NCBI GenBank assembly: GCA_903890265.1
Contig: CAITAM010000071.1
Coordinates: 1 to 10,659 of the forward strand
DNA from: an uncultured Pseudomonadota bacterium
GTDB lineage: Bacteria; Pseudomonadota; Gammaproteobacteria; Steroidobacterales; Steroidobacteraceae
Direction: 5' to 3'
Length of the DNA stretch: 10,659 nt
Shown here: piece by piece, positions 1 to 7,060 of the stretch
How the letters are laid out: the number at the start of each line of letters is the position of its first letter
Numbering within the stretch: position 1 is the stretch's first letter
Translations under genes and position numbers: made by a program
The notes under the pieces: model-generated
What the model was told of the DNA's origin: nothing
The model's database searches: none
The model's input: the letters and a program-made list of their open reading frames with translations, nothing else

Positions 1-215
1 CGACCGATATCGACGATCTTCACTCCGCTGGCGGGATCGACGGCATCACCCTGCCCGTCACCCACGACCAGCGTCACGTCGCCGAAGGCCTTGGCCAGCG
101 AGGCGCACTCCTTGCGCAGGATCCGCATATCCCACCGCTGGTGTACGGTACTGCAGTGGACGATTCGAAGCGTCTTCGACCCAATCCGGGCCGCCGGCGC
201 CTCAGGAGTAGACAC
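1..215 (-). CDS. Glycosyltransferase, GT4-type N-terminus (partial, C-terminus beyond left edge)
   Basis: Only the first 71 codons are in the window; the frame is open to base 1. After a short polar leader the protein reads TLRIVHCSTVHQRWDMRILR, followed by KECASLAKAFGDVTLVVGDG. This is the usual first beta-strand and helix of GT4-type glycosyltransferases (compare 'HLTSVHPRxDTRIFxKECRSLA'). Family members transfer a sugar from a nucleotide donor to a lipid-linked acceptor on the cytoplasmic side of the inner membrane. I infer that it adds one residue of the O-unit. The start I chose is GTG at 215-213, overlapping the 3' end of the amidotransferase gene by 14 bp. The next in-frame ATG falls inside the conserved motif and would destroy it. 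Its place after wbpG matches wbpH in the P. aeruginosa O5 locus, but linkage and donor cannot be read from this fragment. Confidence 0.8.
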   Translation of the reverse strand, partial: MSTPEAPAARIGSKTLRIVHCSTVHQRWDMRILRKECASLAKAFGDVTLVVGDGQGDAVDPASGVKIVDIG

Positions 216-1338
216 GAAGGCCCCGGCCGCTGACCCGCTGCACAAGCGCCTGCACTTTCTTCAGCAAGCGGTGCCGGCTACCCCAGTTCGGAAAATCCTC
301 GTACCGACGGTTGGGCGCCTTCAGATAAGTATCGAATTGCGCCCGCGTGATGCGGAGCTTCTTGCAGAAGTAAGTGATATCGATCTCGAGTTCCCGTGGA
401 TCGTAGAGCGGCTCGTCGAGCTTCTGCAGCGCCTGCTCGCGCGTCATCTGCCCGGAAACGATCAAGCTCGAGTAGTGCGGCCGTCGCTTGTCGTAGCCGA
501 ATTTGACCGGCAGGTAGTAGTTCTGGAAAAGCTTGGTGAAGACCGACTCACCGTGCTTTCGCCCGTAGGGGCGCCAGCCGCACGCGGCCGACAGCTCGGT
601 GATCGCCTGGTCCTTGTTATAGGGCATGAAATTGAGCGGCCTGACCGTCCGCATTTTCTTAACAAACGGATACCAGATGTAATAGTCGAAAAAGCCGACG
701 GTATTGTACGTACGCAGTGGACGCTCGCCGTACAGCCGATGGATTGCCCTGAGACTGATCGCGTCCATGGCCGGACCGTGCCACGACGCCGGGAAGATCG
801 ATTCCGTCGCCAGGTTTCCGCCCGACAGGATGCAGCGGATGCCGCTCTTCGTCGCAAAGTGGTACATGCTCGCAAAGAACACGTGGTCCTGCGGCACGTC
901 CTGGTTCGCAATGCCCGCCTTGAGGTACGCGACGTGCAAATCGCGCATTTCCTCCCAGTCAACGACGTGGGTGTGCAGATCGAATCCGCAGTGCTTCACC
1001 ACGTTCTCGATGTTGGCTACGGCAAGCTCGGTGTTCCAACCCGCATCGACGTGGACGACCAGCGGCCGCAAACCCCATTCCGCCACTTTCAGGGCCAGGT
1101 AGGAGCTGTCAACGCCACCGCTCAGCCCGAGGATGCAGTCGTAGTCCTTGCCACGGCCCTCGCGGCGAATTCTCGCCAGTGCGTCACCGAGCCGACGGGC
1201 ACCCTCCTGATCGGGGAACCAGTACTTGCGGGTCTCGGTCTCGAAGGTCCTGCAGTGATTGCAGACGCCCTGTCCGTCGAACTCAATCTGCGCATCCGTG
1301 GTATCCATCACGCACCGGACGCAAACTTGGTAGGTCAT
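202..1338 (-). CDS. wbpG: N-acetyl sugar amidotransferase, WbpG type
   Basis: Converts an N-acetyl group of a nucleotide-activated sugar to an acetamidino group, using ATP and ammonia supplied by the HisH/HisF-like pair (role known for the WbpG/PseA/LegG family; the substrate here is inferred). The N-terminus MTYQVCVRCVMDTTD has paired cysteines (C6, C9) and a second pair CNHC (C26, C29), which look like a metal-binding knuckle. The PP-loop ATP-pyrophosphatase motif SGGVDSS lies at residues 73-79. The 378-aa length fits the family. An ATG 24 bp upstream (1362) gives a 386-aa form with leader MLLSKVVE; neither start has a good Shine-Dalgarno sequence, and I chose 1338 because the family usually begins just before the first CxxC. 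The polymerase gene ends 39 bp upstream, and the next glycosyltransferase gene overlaps the 3' end. Confidence 0.93.
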   Translation of the reverse strand: MTYQVCVRCVMDTTDAQIEFDGQGVCNHCRTFETETRKYWFPDQEGARRLGDALARIRREGRGKDYDCILGLSGGVDSSYLALKVAEWGLRPLVVHVDAGWNTELAVANIENVVKHCGFDLHTHVVDWEEMRDLHVAYLKAGIANQDVPQDHVFFASMYHFATKSGIRCILSGGNLATESIFPASWHGPAMDAISLRAIHRLYGERPLRTYNTVGFFDYYIWYPFVKKMRTVRPLNFMPYNKDQAITELSAACGWRPYGRKHGESVFTKLFQNYYLPVKFGYDKRRPHYSSLIVSGQMTREQALQKLDEPLYDPRELEIDITYFCKKLRITRAQFDTYLKAPNRRYEDFPNWGSRHRLLKKVQALVQRVSGRGLRVYS

Positions 1339-1377
1339 TTCCACGACTTTGCTAAGCAGCATTAAAAGTGGGTGATG

Positions 1378-2670
1378 TTAGCCCAAAGCCCGGCCGGCCA
1401 CGCCCGCACCCCGCTCCGCCGCGTGCGCCCTTGACAACCACCACGTCAGTATGGCGAACAGAACATAGCCATGACTGACGGTCGCCGTCCCGAAGCTCGT
1501 CTGAACGTAAACTATTGAAAAGAAAAGGCAAGTGGCAAGCAATGGCACCCGCAATTCGCGGGAGCCGTTCCTGATCCATTGGACCGGTGCGTCAAGTGCA
1601 AACAGCGAAAGCCAGGCCGGGACCAGGCCGAACCAGCCGAAATAGATGAAATAGGTGTAGTAGAACGCGCTGGGCGTAGTGACCGACTCGATCGTGATGG
1701 CGTCCTTGCGACCGAGGAACTCCAAGGCGATCAGATTCGTCCAGTCCACTGACGGCCCGAGACCAATCGCCGCCCGGAATCCGGCATAGCCATGCGTTTC
1801 CGCGTATTCGACGAACCAGCCCGAGATCAGGAGCGGCAGCAGGAATATCCGTTCGCCGATCGAAAAAAGGTATTCAACGGCCGTGGCCTCGTTGCGCCCC
1901 TGTTCGCGCAGGAACGACACCGCCATCGGCACCAGAAACACCACCAGGACGAGCAGGACCGCGGCACGCGCGGGCATCCTCATTCCATTGCGCGTCATGG
2001 CGTAGAACGCCCCCACGACCGCAAGATTGACGAGCCCCACCCGGGCGCCGGTGAGCATGACGTAGAACGCAAGGAACAGCAGTATCGACGCGAACCGCAG
2101 GAACCTCGCGGGCTGCGGGATGGTCGGCGCCGGCGCCAGCAGCAGGGCAAACGCCAGTGGGCACAGGAAACTGAACCCCATGAGGTAGGCGTAGTGGAGG
2201 GCCACACTGCCGATCAGCTTGAGGGACTCCTCGCGGAGCTGTACCGAGTTCTCCGGGTCGAAAAGCACGCCGTAGAGGCCCGTCTGGCGCAACGGCACGT
2301 ACGCGAGGTACCAAAGGGTAAGGAGCCCGAGGACCCACACCGTCGCCCGAAGCGCAGCCGCCGGGCCGATAGTCATGACACCCGCACGAGGCGCATCGGA
2401 AAAAAACGACTCGATGGTCGGGACCGGTCGGAAGATGTTGATGAACATCGCCACCAGGACGAACGTTGAACAGTAACTGAGGGCGGTATGCGTGTACGGC
2501 GACAGCTCGTTGATTTCCTCGGCAAATATCAGCGCGGGAAACATGTACAGCAGCGCCGAGATCAAGAGGATCCAGGTTGACGGGAACATGAATACCGCGC
2601 GCTTTCGCAGCCACGCCCAGATGAAGATCGCCACACTGGTCATGATCATGAGCGCGGTCGTCGAGCCCAC
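1378..2670 (-). CDS. wzy: O-antigen polymerase-like membrane protein (Wzy type)
   Basis: A 430-residue, strongly hydrophobic protein with roughly ten or more predicted membrane spans, starting with MIMTSVAIFIWAW and continuing through long leucine/alanine-rich segments. Residues around 140-160 (REESLKLIGSVALHYAYLMG) resemble the conserved part of oligosaccharide repeat-unit polymerases, where an Arg-containing loop precedes a membrane helix. Such proteins join lipid-linked O-units in the periplasmic leaflet. Wzy proteins diverge strongly, so the call rests on topology, this segment and position in a locus with wzx and wzz. Start choice: a TTG at 2676 overlaps the hisF stop, but the GGAGG ribosome site at 2678-2682 is only 1 nt from it and 7 nt from the GTG at 2670, so I use GTG. 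The stop TAA is at 1380-1378. Its place between hisF and wbpG is unusual. Confidence 0.85.
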   Translation of the reverse strand: MGSTTALMIMTSVAIFIWAWLRKRAVFMFPSTWILLISALLYMFPALIFAEEINELSPYTHTALSYCSTFVLVAMFINIFRPVPTIESFFSDAPRAGVMTIGPAAALRATVWVLGLLTLWYLAYVPLRQTGLYGVLFDPENSVQLREESLKLIGSVALHYAYLMGFSFLCPLAFALLLAPAPTIPQPARFLRFASILLFLAFYVMLTGARVGLVNLAVVGAFYAMTRNGMRMPARAAVLLVLVVFLVPMAVSFLREQGRNEATAVEYLFSIGERIFLLPLLISGWFVEYAETHGYAGFRAAIGLGPSVDWTNLIALEFLGRKDAITIESVTTPSAFYYTYFIYFGWFGLVPAWLSLFALDAPVQWIRNGSRELRVPLLATCLFFSIVYVQTSFGTATVSHGYVLFAILTWWLSRAHAAERGAGVAGRALG

Positions 2671-2672
2671 GA

Positions 2673-3425
2673 TCAACCCTCCAGGACAGTGCCGGTTGGG
2701 TAACTGATCAGCACGGCTTTGTGCTTGCCATGAAACACGAACAGGCTGCCGGCAGCGACCGCCGACGCGCCGCCCTCGCGAATGGCCTCGACAAAGTGCG
2801 TCGTGGACCCTGCGCCGCCACAGGCGACTACCGGAACGGCAACTCGCCCCGTTACGGACTTCAGCAAGTCGATGTCGTATCCCGCCATCATTCCGTCACG
2901 ATCAACACTGTTGAGAAAAATCTCTCCGGCGCCGGCTGCCACCAGCCTCTGTACGTGGTCCAGCAGGCCCACGCGCAAGTCTTCGGTCGCAGATTTCACG
3001 ACCACCCGGTAACTGCCCAGGAGGCTCTTCCTGACGTCGACGGCCGCGACGACCGCCTGGCTGCCAAAGGTCTCCGCCGCCTGCGAAATCACGTCGGTAG
3101 ACTCCGCCGTCACCGAGTTAATGACGACCTTTTCGATTCCGCAGCGCAATATCGTGCGCACCTGCGCGAGCGTACGGATGCCGCCTCCGTACGCCACGGG
3201 CATGAAACATTCGCTCGCGATCTCTTCAATGAGCGCGTAGTTCGGCTCCCGACCCTCGCGGGACGCGTCGACGTCGAGCAAGACCAGCTCGTCGGCTTCT
3301 TTCTCGCTGAATATCCTAACGGCGTTCACCGGATCGCCGATGTACACGGGATCCTTGAACCGGCGCGTCTTGATCAGGCCATTACCGCGGAGGAGCAGGC
3401 AGGGGATGATCCGGATGCGCGGCAT
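2673..3425 (-). CDS. hisF2: HisF-like ammonia-channel subunit for acetamidino sugar synthesis (AglZ/HisF2 family)
   Basis: A 250-aa (beta/alpha)8 barrel of the HisF family, full length. In histidine biosynthesis HisF cyclises PRFAR using two aspartates (Asp11 and Asp130, Thermotoga numbering). Here the first strand reads RIIPCLLLRGNGLIKT, with Leu at position 11, while AAVD keeps Asp130. Phosphate-site glycines are present (YGGGIRT at 79-85, ACGGAGS at 201-207), and E98-K99 sit where the HisF gate residues lie. The C-terminus GSLFVFHGKHKAVLISYPT is typical of the surface-sugar branch as I recall it. The likely role is to dock HisH and pass ammonia to WbpG, not to make histidine. It starts with ATG at 3425, sharing one base with the hisH stop (TGATG), and ends 2 bp before the polymerase GTG. 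The call as a non-histidine HisF is strong; any remaining cyclase activity is unlikely. Confidence 0.94.
   Translation of the reverse strand: MPRIRIIPCLLLRGNGLIKTRRFKDPVYIGDPVNAVRIFSEKEADELVLLDVDASREGREPNYALIEEIASECFMPVAYGGGIRTLAQVRTILRCGIEKVVINSVTAESTDVISQAAETFGSQAVVAAVDVRKSLLGSYRVVVKSATEDLRVGLLDHVQRLVAAGAGEIFLNSVDRDGMMAGYDIDLLKSVTGRVAVPVVACGGAGSTTHFVEAIREGGASAVAAGSLFVFHGKHKAVLISYPTGTVLEG
2678..2682 (-). promoter_or_regulatory. Ribosome binding site of wzy (GGAGG)
   Basis: GGAGG on the minus strand, inside the last codons of the hisF-like gene. The spacing is 7 nt to GTG 2670 and 1 nt to TTG 2676. This decides the polymerase start in favour of GTG and suggests translational coupling with the gene before it. 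Confidence 0.6.
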
Positions 3426-4039
3426 CAGGCGGTGCCCTTCGCGAAATTGCCGAGCAGTGCCTTGCCGAACCGGTGACTCTTCTCCGGATGGAACTGAACT
3501 CCACTGATGTTCTTGCTCGCCACGGCGGCGGCGAAGTCCACCCCGTAGTGGGCCGTCAGCAGCCGATCGTCCGGCCGGTCGGTCTCGATGTAGTAACTGT
3601 GCACAAAGTAATAGCGCGAGTCCGCCGTCATGCCGCGCGTCAGCGGGTGCTGCTGCTGCTCGATCCGAACCTCATTCCAACCCATGTGGGGAATCTTCAG
3701 GCCCTCGAGCGCAGGAAAACGCCGCACGTCGAAGTCCAGCCATCCCAAGCCCGGCATCTGGCCCTCTTCACTGCCACGCCCGAGCATCTGGGCGCCCACG
3801 CAGATTCCGAGCAAGGGCACGCCGGCACCTCGAACTCTCTCATCGAGCAGCGGCACCAGTCCCGTACCGTTCAGGCCATTCATGCAGGCATCGAATGCGC
3901 CGTTTCCGGGCAGTATGATGCGCTCCGCCTTCGCGACCAGGTCCGGGTCCCGGGTGATGGCGGACTCCACCCCAAGGCGTCCGAACATGTTGGCAATCGC
4001 GCCGAGATTACCGATGTCGTAGTCGATTATTGCAATCAC
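3425..4039 (-). CDS. hisH2: HisH-like glutamine amidotransferase subunit (class I glutaminase)
   Basis: A 204-aa triad glutaminase that releases ammonia from glutamine for its HisF-like partner, encoded immediately downstream. The catalytic nucleophile is C80 in LLGICVGAQ, and the His-Glu pair is H184/E186 in VQFHPEKS. The N-terminus IAIIDYDIGNLGAIANMFGR matches HisH. Two changes are visible against typical HisH: the oxyanion-strand motif is PGNG (residues 44-47) where most HisH have PGVG, and the nucleophile elbow is GICVGAQ rather than GICLGMQ. The start is GTG at 4039, overlapping the flippase stop by 4 bp (GTGA). A GGAGG lies 8 nt upstream. In this context (with the Leu11 HisF and WbpG) it serves acetamidino sugar formation rather than histidine synthesis. 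Confidence 0.94.
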   Translation of the reverse strand: MIAIIDYDIGNLGAIANMFGRLGVESAITRDPDLVAKAERIILPGNGAFDACMNGLNGTGLVPLLDERVRGAGVPLLGICVGAQMLGRGSEEGQMPGLGWLDFDVRRFPALEGLKIPHMGWNEVRIEQQQHPLTRGMTADSRYYFVHSYYIETDRPDDRLLTAHYGVDFAAAVASKNISGVQFHPEKSHRFGKALLGNFAKGTA

Positions 4040-5280
4040 CGACCGGCCCTCCCGAGACTAAGTCGATAGGATCCGACGAGGTATACGACATACAGGGCGC
4101 TGTAACCCGCACCCCACGCGATGACGGCACCGAGGAAAGTCGGGGGCAGCGAGAGTGTTACCACTGTCGTCACGAGCAATGCGACCTGCCAGACGAGGTC
4201 AAAACCCTGCCTGTTCGCGATGTAGAAAGTATAGCTCATCGGGCTCGCTATGAACCGGAGGAAGAACATCGGCAGCAGCCAGAGCGTAAGCGTCCCGCAG
4301 AAGGCCCAGGGCGCGCCAAACGCCGTGACAAACAGCCATCGGCTCGTCAGAGCGAGGACGCCGGTAGCGACCGCCGAAATGATCAGAAGGCCGCGCGCCG
4401 TGTCGATGTACTCCGCGCGGCACTCGCCACGGTCGCGGTAGGCCGCTGCCGCTCGTCCGCGAAAGACATCAAGCACCGACACACCGAGTATTGAAATCGG
4501 CGCACCGAGCGTGCGCAAGGTCAGCGCGAGCAGTCCCGCCGACTCCGGGCCGAATCGCGCACCGATGAAGAGCAGCGGTAGTTGGGCCGCCGCTGAATTG
4601 ATGGTGTCGGCCGGCAGCGAGAGCAACGGGAGTCGGTAGTGACGCCGACGGAAGTCCCGCCGCGCGTGGCTGGCCGTTCCCTTCAGTGGCAGGCGATAAT
4701 TCGCATAGGCGATACTCGTCAGCACCCCAAGCGTGTAGGCAAGGGCGAGCGATACCGCGGTTGGAAACAGGAGTCCGGCAAGGACCTGCGCCAGCGAGAT
4801 GCCGAGTGCCTGGATGATCCTGATAGCCGTCAGGTCGCCGAACCGCTGCTCCGCCGCCGCCCAGTTCTGCCAAAGCTGTGCGATGGCGATCAAGGCGGCG
4901 GTCGGTGCCAGCAGTACCGCAAGACTGCCCGTCAGGTGCAGGCTTGCCGACTTGCCGGACCAGGCTAGCGCGCCGCCCGCCACGGCGAGCAGCAGCGCCG
5001 TCATCCCGATCACGTTGGCCGTCGCGGCGACCGCGGTCAGCCGCGCGGACACGTCCTGCTCGAGCGCGATGGCGGTTTCGTATCGTCCGGTCATGAACAC
5101 CGCGATCAGCTGTGCAAGTCCGAGCCACACGCTGAAGGCGCCAAACTCGGCTGGCAGGAACAGCCGGGTCAGCAACATGGAGCTCAGCACCGGAATCGCC
5201 TGTGCGAGCACCGTGCCCTTCAGAACCTTCGCGACGTTAGGCCAGAACATACCGAGCCACGGTGACAGAGCCCGCGCCAT
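4036..5280 (-). CDS. wzx: O-unit flippase, Wzx type (MOP superfamily)
   Basis: A 414-residue polytopic membrane protein with about twelve hydrophobic segments. It begins MARALSPWLGMFWPNVAKVL, continuing KGTVLAQAIPVLSSMLLTRL and then PAEFGAFSVWLGL, the usual first helices of Wzx/RfbX-type polysaccharide exporters. The segment GRYETAIALE after the second helix is also typical. It should flip undecaprenyl-diphosphate-linked O-units from the cytoplasmic to the periplasmic leaflet. The frame is open further upstream to 5373, but that extension is Arg/Pro-rich and unlike any Wzx N-terminus, so I start at ATG 5280; ATG 5250 is a second candidate and no Shine-Dalgarno sequence settles it. The stop overlaps the hisH2 start by 4 bp, and a gap of about 150 bp separates it from the wzz-type gene upstream. 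Confidence 0.88.
   Translation of the reverse strand: MARALSPWLGMFWPNVAKVLKGTVLAQAIPVLSSMLLTRLFLPAEFGAFSVWLGLAQLIAVFMTGRYETAIALEQDVSARLTAVAATANVIGMTALLLAVAGGALAWSGKSASLHLTGSLAVLLAPTAALIAIAQLWQNWAAAEQRFGDLTAIRIIQALGISLAQVLAGLLFPTAVSLALAYTLGVLTSIAYANYRLPLKGTASHARRDFRRRHYRLPLLSLPADTINSAAAQLPLLFIGARFGPESAGLLALTLRTLGAPISILGVSVLDVFRGRAAAAYRDRGECRAEYIDTARGLLIISAVATGVLALTSRWLFVTAFGAPWAFCGTLTLWLLPMFFLRFIASPMSYTFYIANRQGFDLVWQVALLVTTVVTLSLPPTFLGAVIAWGAGYSALYVVYLVGSYRLSLGRAGR
4048..4052 (-). promoter_or_regulatory. Ribosome binding site of hisH2 (GGAGG)
   Basis: GGAGG on the minus strand, 8 nt before the GTG at 4039 and inside the end of the flippase gene. It supports the GTG start and coupling through the GTGA overlap. 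Confidence 0.6.
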
Positions 5281-5347
5281 GCACTCGCGAGGAGAGGCCA
5301 CCCGCGGGCGGGAACGACGGACCGTGCCCGTCGCTCGCCTGCCTGCC

Positions 5348-5365
5348 GCCCGGCAATGCCCGGGC
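5348..5365 (-). other. Perfect intergenic hairpin between wzz-like gene and wzx
   Basis: A 6-bp GC stem GCCCGG/CCGGGC with a 6-nt loop lies in the gap (5281-5433) between the second wzz-type gene and wzx. No T-run follows on the minus strand, so it is not a clear terminator. It could be an mRNA-stability or processing hairpin, or chance in GC-rich DNA. I see no convincing promoter in the rest of this gap. Confidence 0.3.
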
Positions 5366-5433
5366 AAAGGCACGGATCGGCTCGTCGCGACCCGTCGCCA
5401 ACGCGTCGGCTGGCAGGGGCGTCGGCCGCAGGC

Positions 5434-6330
5434 TCAAGGCCGGTCTCTGGCTGCCAATCCGGCGCGAACCCGACCGAATACCGCAAAAGCCACGCCGAGC
5501 AACGTGCCGGCAAGCAGTCCGCACACGATGAGCATCGGCCGATCCGGTGACACCCGCTCGTCCCGCTCGGGTGGTCGAGCCCTGTCGATGGGCCGGAACG
5601 CGTATTGGGTATCGACGGTCGCCACGACCCGCTGTTTGAGCTCCGTGTCGATCAGGCGGTTGATCGCATCGCGAACGCCGACCAAACGGGTCGTGTCGCG
5701 TTCCCGCTCGAGGTAAGCGAGGCGTGCGTCGGCTTCGGCAAGCGCCCGTGCGCGCATCTCCGCGTTCAAGCGGTCCACCAGCTCGTTCGCCCATGCCGCC
5801 GCCTCGTCCGGGTCACGCCAGCTCACCTGCAGGACGAAAAGGCCGGACTTGCGGTCCTTCGCAACAAAAAGCACCCGTTCGCTGAACAGCTTGTAGGCGC
5901 GGGCCAGCGACGGCACCCGATTGGCCGGCACCTTCCAGGCATTGGCTCGAGCGTCCCAGTTACCGGGAAACAGCTTCTGCACCAGCTGCTTGTCAGCAAT
6001 GAAGCGCTGCACGAACTCGCGCGACTTCACAACCGCGACGGCTTCCTCCGGATTGGTCTCCTTCTGCGGATCCCCGCCGAGCCCTGCCAGCGAAGCAAAG
6101 CCCGCCAGCGGCCCGAGCTGGGGTGCCCCGCCGCTCAGGCCGTGCCCCGGTGGTACCGGCGCCAGTGCCACCGAGGCGCGGTAGGTCGGCGGGATGAGGT
6201 AAGCGAGGGCCACGCCAACGGCCAGACCTGCCATGGCAGTCGCGAGCACGCGCCCCCAGCGGCCCTTCGTGGCCTCAATCACGTAAGTCGCGTCGAGCGG
6301 GCTCACGGCTGGACCGGTACCGCTATCCAT
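5434..6330 (-). CDS. wzz: Chain-length determinant protein, Wzz type (second copy)
   Basis: A 298-residue inner-membrane protein of the polysaccharide co-polymerase family, which sets the modal length of the polymer made by Wzy. It has the standard plan: a short cytoplasmic N-terminus, a membrane span at about 28-47 followed by PPTYRASVAL, a periplasmic helical domain (EEAVAVVKSREFVQRF; KDRKSGLFVLQVSWRDPDEA; WANELVDRLNAEMRARALAE), a Pro-rich stretch PPERDERVSPDRP, and a second span near 265-285. There is no kinase domain, so it is Wzz rather than a Wzc-type fusion. The start is ATG 6330; a GTG directly before it (6333) is equally possible. It is closely related to the other Wzz-type gene at 8167-9045. 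A gap of about 137 bp separates it from the acetyltransferase gene, and I see no clear promoter there. Confidence 0.88.
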   Translation of the reverse strand: MDSGTGPAVSPLDATYVIEATKGRWGRVLATAMAGLAVGVALAYLIPPTYRASVALAPVPPGHGLSGGAPQLGPLAGFASLAGLGGDPQKETNPEEAVAVVKSREFVQRFIADKQLVQKLFPGNWDARANAWKVPANRVPSLARAYKLFSERVLFVAKDRKSGLFVLQVSWRDPDEAAAWANELVDRLNAEMRARALAEADARLAYLERERDTTRLVGVRDAINRLIDTELKQRVVATVDTQYAFRPIDRARPPERDERVSPDRPMLIVCGLLAGTLLGVAFAVFGRVRAGLAARDRP

Positions 6331-6467
6331 CACGTGCGGCCCTGTCGGGACCGAGCGGCGCGTGCGCGACCCGCGCCGACCCGGCGGCAGGAGGGCCTGA
6401 CGCCGCGTTCACCGACGCCCGTATCGCGCTCACCCGTCCGGTATCGGGACACCGTCTCACGTCCTGA

Positions 6468-7055
6468 TCACGAGGCGATCAGCGTTACGGCCGAGCCGTC
6501 GAGGCGGTAGCGGTCACCCGTATGGGGACAGGTATCCTCGTGATTTCCCGACAGCGGGAGCCGCAGGCGCTCGCCGAAGCGGCTCATCCACCCAATCTGC
6601 CGTGCCGGCACACCGACCATGAGGGCAAAGTCCGGAACATCGCGATTGATAACCGCGCCGGCGCCGATGAACGCGTAGCGGCCGATGGTCGTCCCGCACA
6701 CGATGGTGCAATTTGCGCCGAGCGTCGCGCCCTGACGCACCGTCGTCCTGCGGTACTCGTCCTTTCGGGTGACGGCAGACCGGGGGTTGTAGACGTTCGT
6801 GAAAACCATGCTCGGGCCGCAGAAAACGTCGTCCTCGATCGTCACCGCGTCATACACCGACACGTTGTTCTGGATCTTAACGTTATCGCCGATCCGGACG
6901 TCTGAGCCGACGTAGACGTTCTGCCCGAACGAGCACCGCTGGCCGATACGCGCGCCACTCGAAATATGGCAGAAATGCCAGACGCGACACCCATCGCCGA
7001 GCACCGCGCCGTCATCGACAATCGCGGTCGCATGTACCGAGGTTGATCCGCCCAT
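6468..7055 (-). CDS. wbpD: UDP-3-amino-GlcNAc uronate N-acetyltransferase, WbpD/WlbB type
   Basis: A 195-aa left-handed beta-helix acyltransferase. Hexapeptide repeats run from about residue 8 to 145 (HATAIVDDGAVLGDGCRVWH, ARIGQRCSFGQNVYVG, VRIGDNVKIQNNVSVY, ATLGANCTIVCG, TTIGRYAFIGAGAVI). The inserted loop FTNVYNPRSAV (about 85-95) and the ending VGVPARQIGWMSRFGERL are characteristic of WbpD/WlbB. The family acetylates the 3-amino group of UDP-2-acetamido-3-amino-2,3-dideoxyglucuronate with acetyl-CoA in the cytoplasm. The C-terminal tail contains CPHTGDRY, seen in many of these enzymes. The gene starts 5 bp after the WbpB-type gene ends, so the two are cotranscribed and act on one pathway. 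The aminotransferase that makes its substrate (WbpE) is not in the window. Confidence 0.92.
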   Translation of the reverse strand: MGGSTSVHATAIVDDGAVLGDGCRVWHFCHISSGARIGQRCSFGQNVYVGSDVRIGDNVKIQNNVSVYDAVTIEDDVFCGPSMVFTNVYNPRSAVTRKDEYRRTTVRQGATLGANCTIVCGTTIGRYAFIGAGAVINRDVPDFALMVGVPARQIGWMSRFGERLRLPLSGNHEDTCPHTGDRYRLDGSAVTLIAS

Positions 7056-7060
7056 ACGGA

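Noticed and set aside
91..1365. Long plus-strand open frame (424 codons) opposite wbpG
   Set aside because: It is antisense to a gene with clear family motifs, is rich in Arg/Val/Asp as expected of a GC-rich complementary frame, and shows no recognisable domain.
3648..3661. Short CTG repeat inside hisH
   Set aside because: Only about four units, encoding a Gln run in a normal protein; too short to be a phase-variation tract.
2673..4039. HisH and HisF as part of a histidine operon
   Set aside because: No other his genes are adjacent, the HisF lacks Asp11, and the neighbours are wzx, wzy and wbpG.
5281..5373. N-terminal extension of the flippase frame
   Set aside because: The 31 extra residues are Arg/Pro-rich and do not resemble a Wzx N-terminus; the hydrophobic protein begins properly at 5280.
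5605..6510. Plus-strand open frame (301 codons) opposite the second wzz-type gene
   Set aside because: A mirror frame of a real gene in GC-rich DNA, without domain features.
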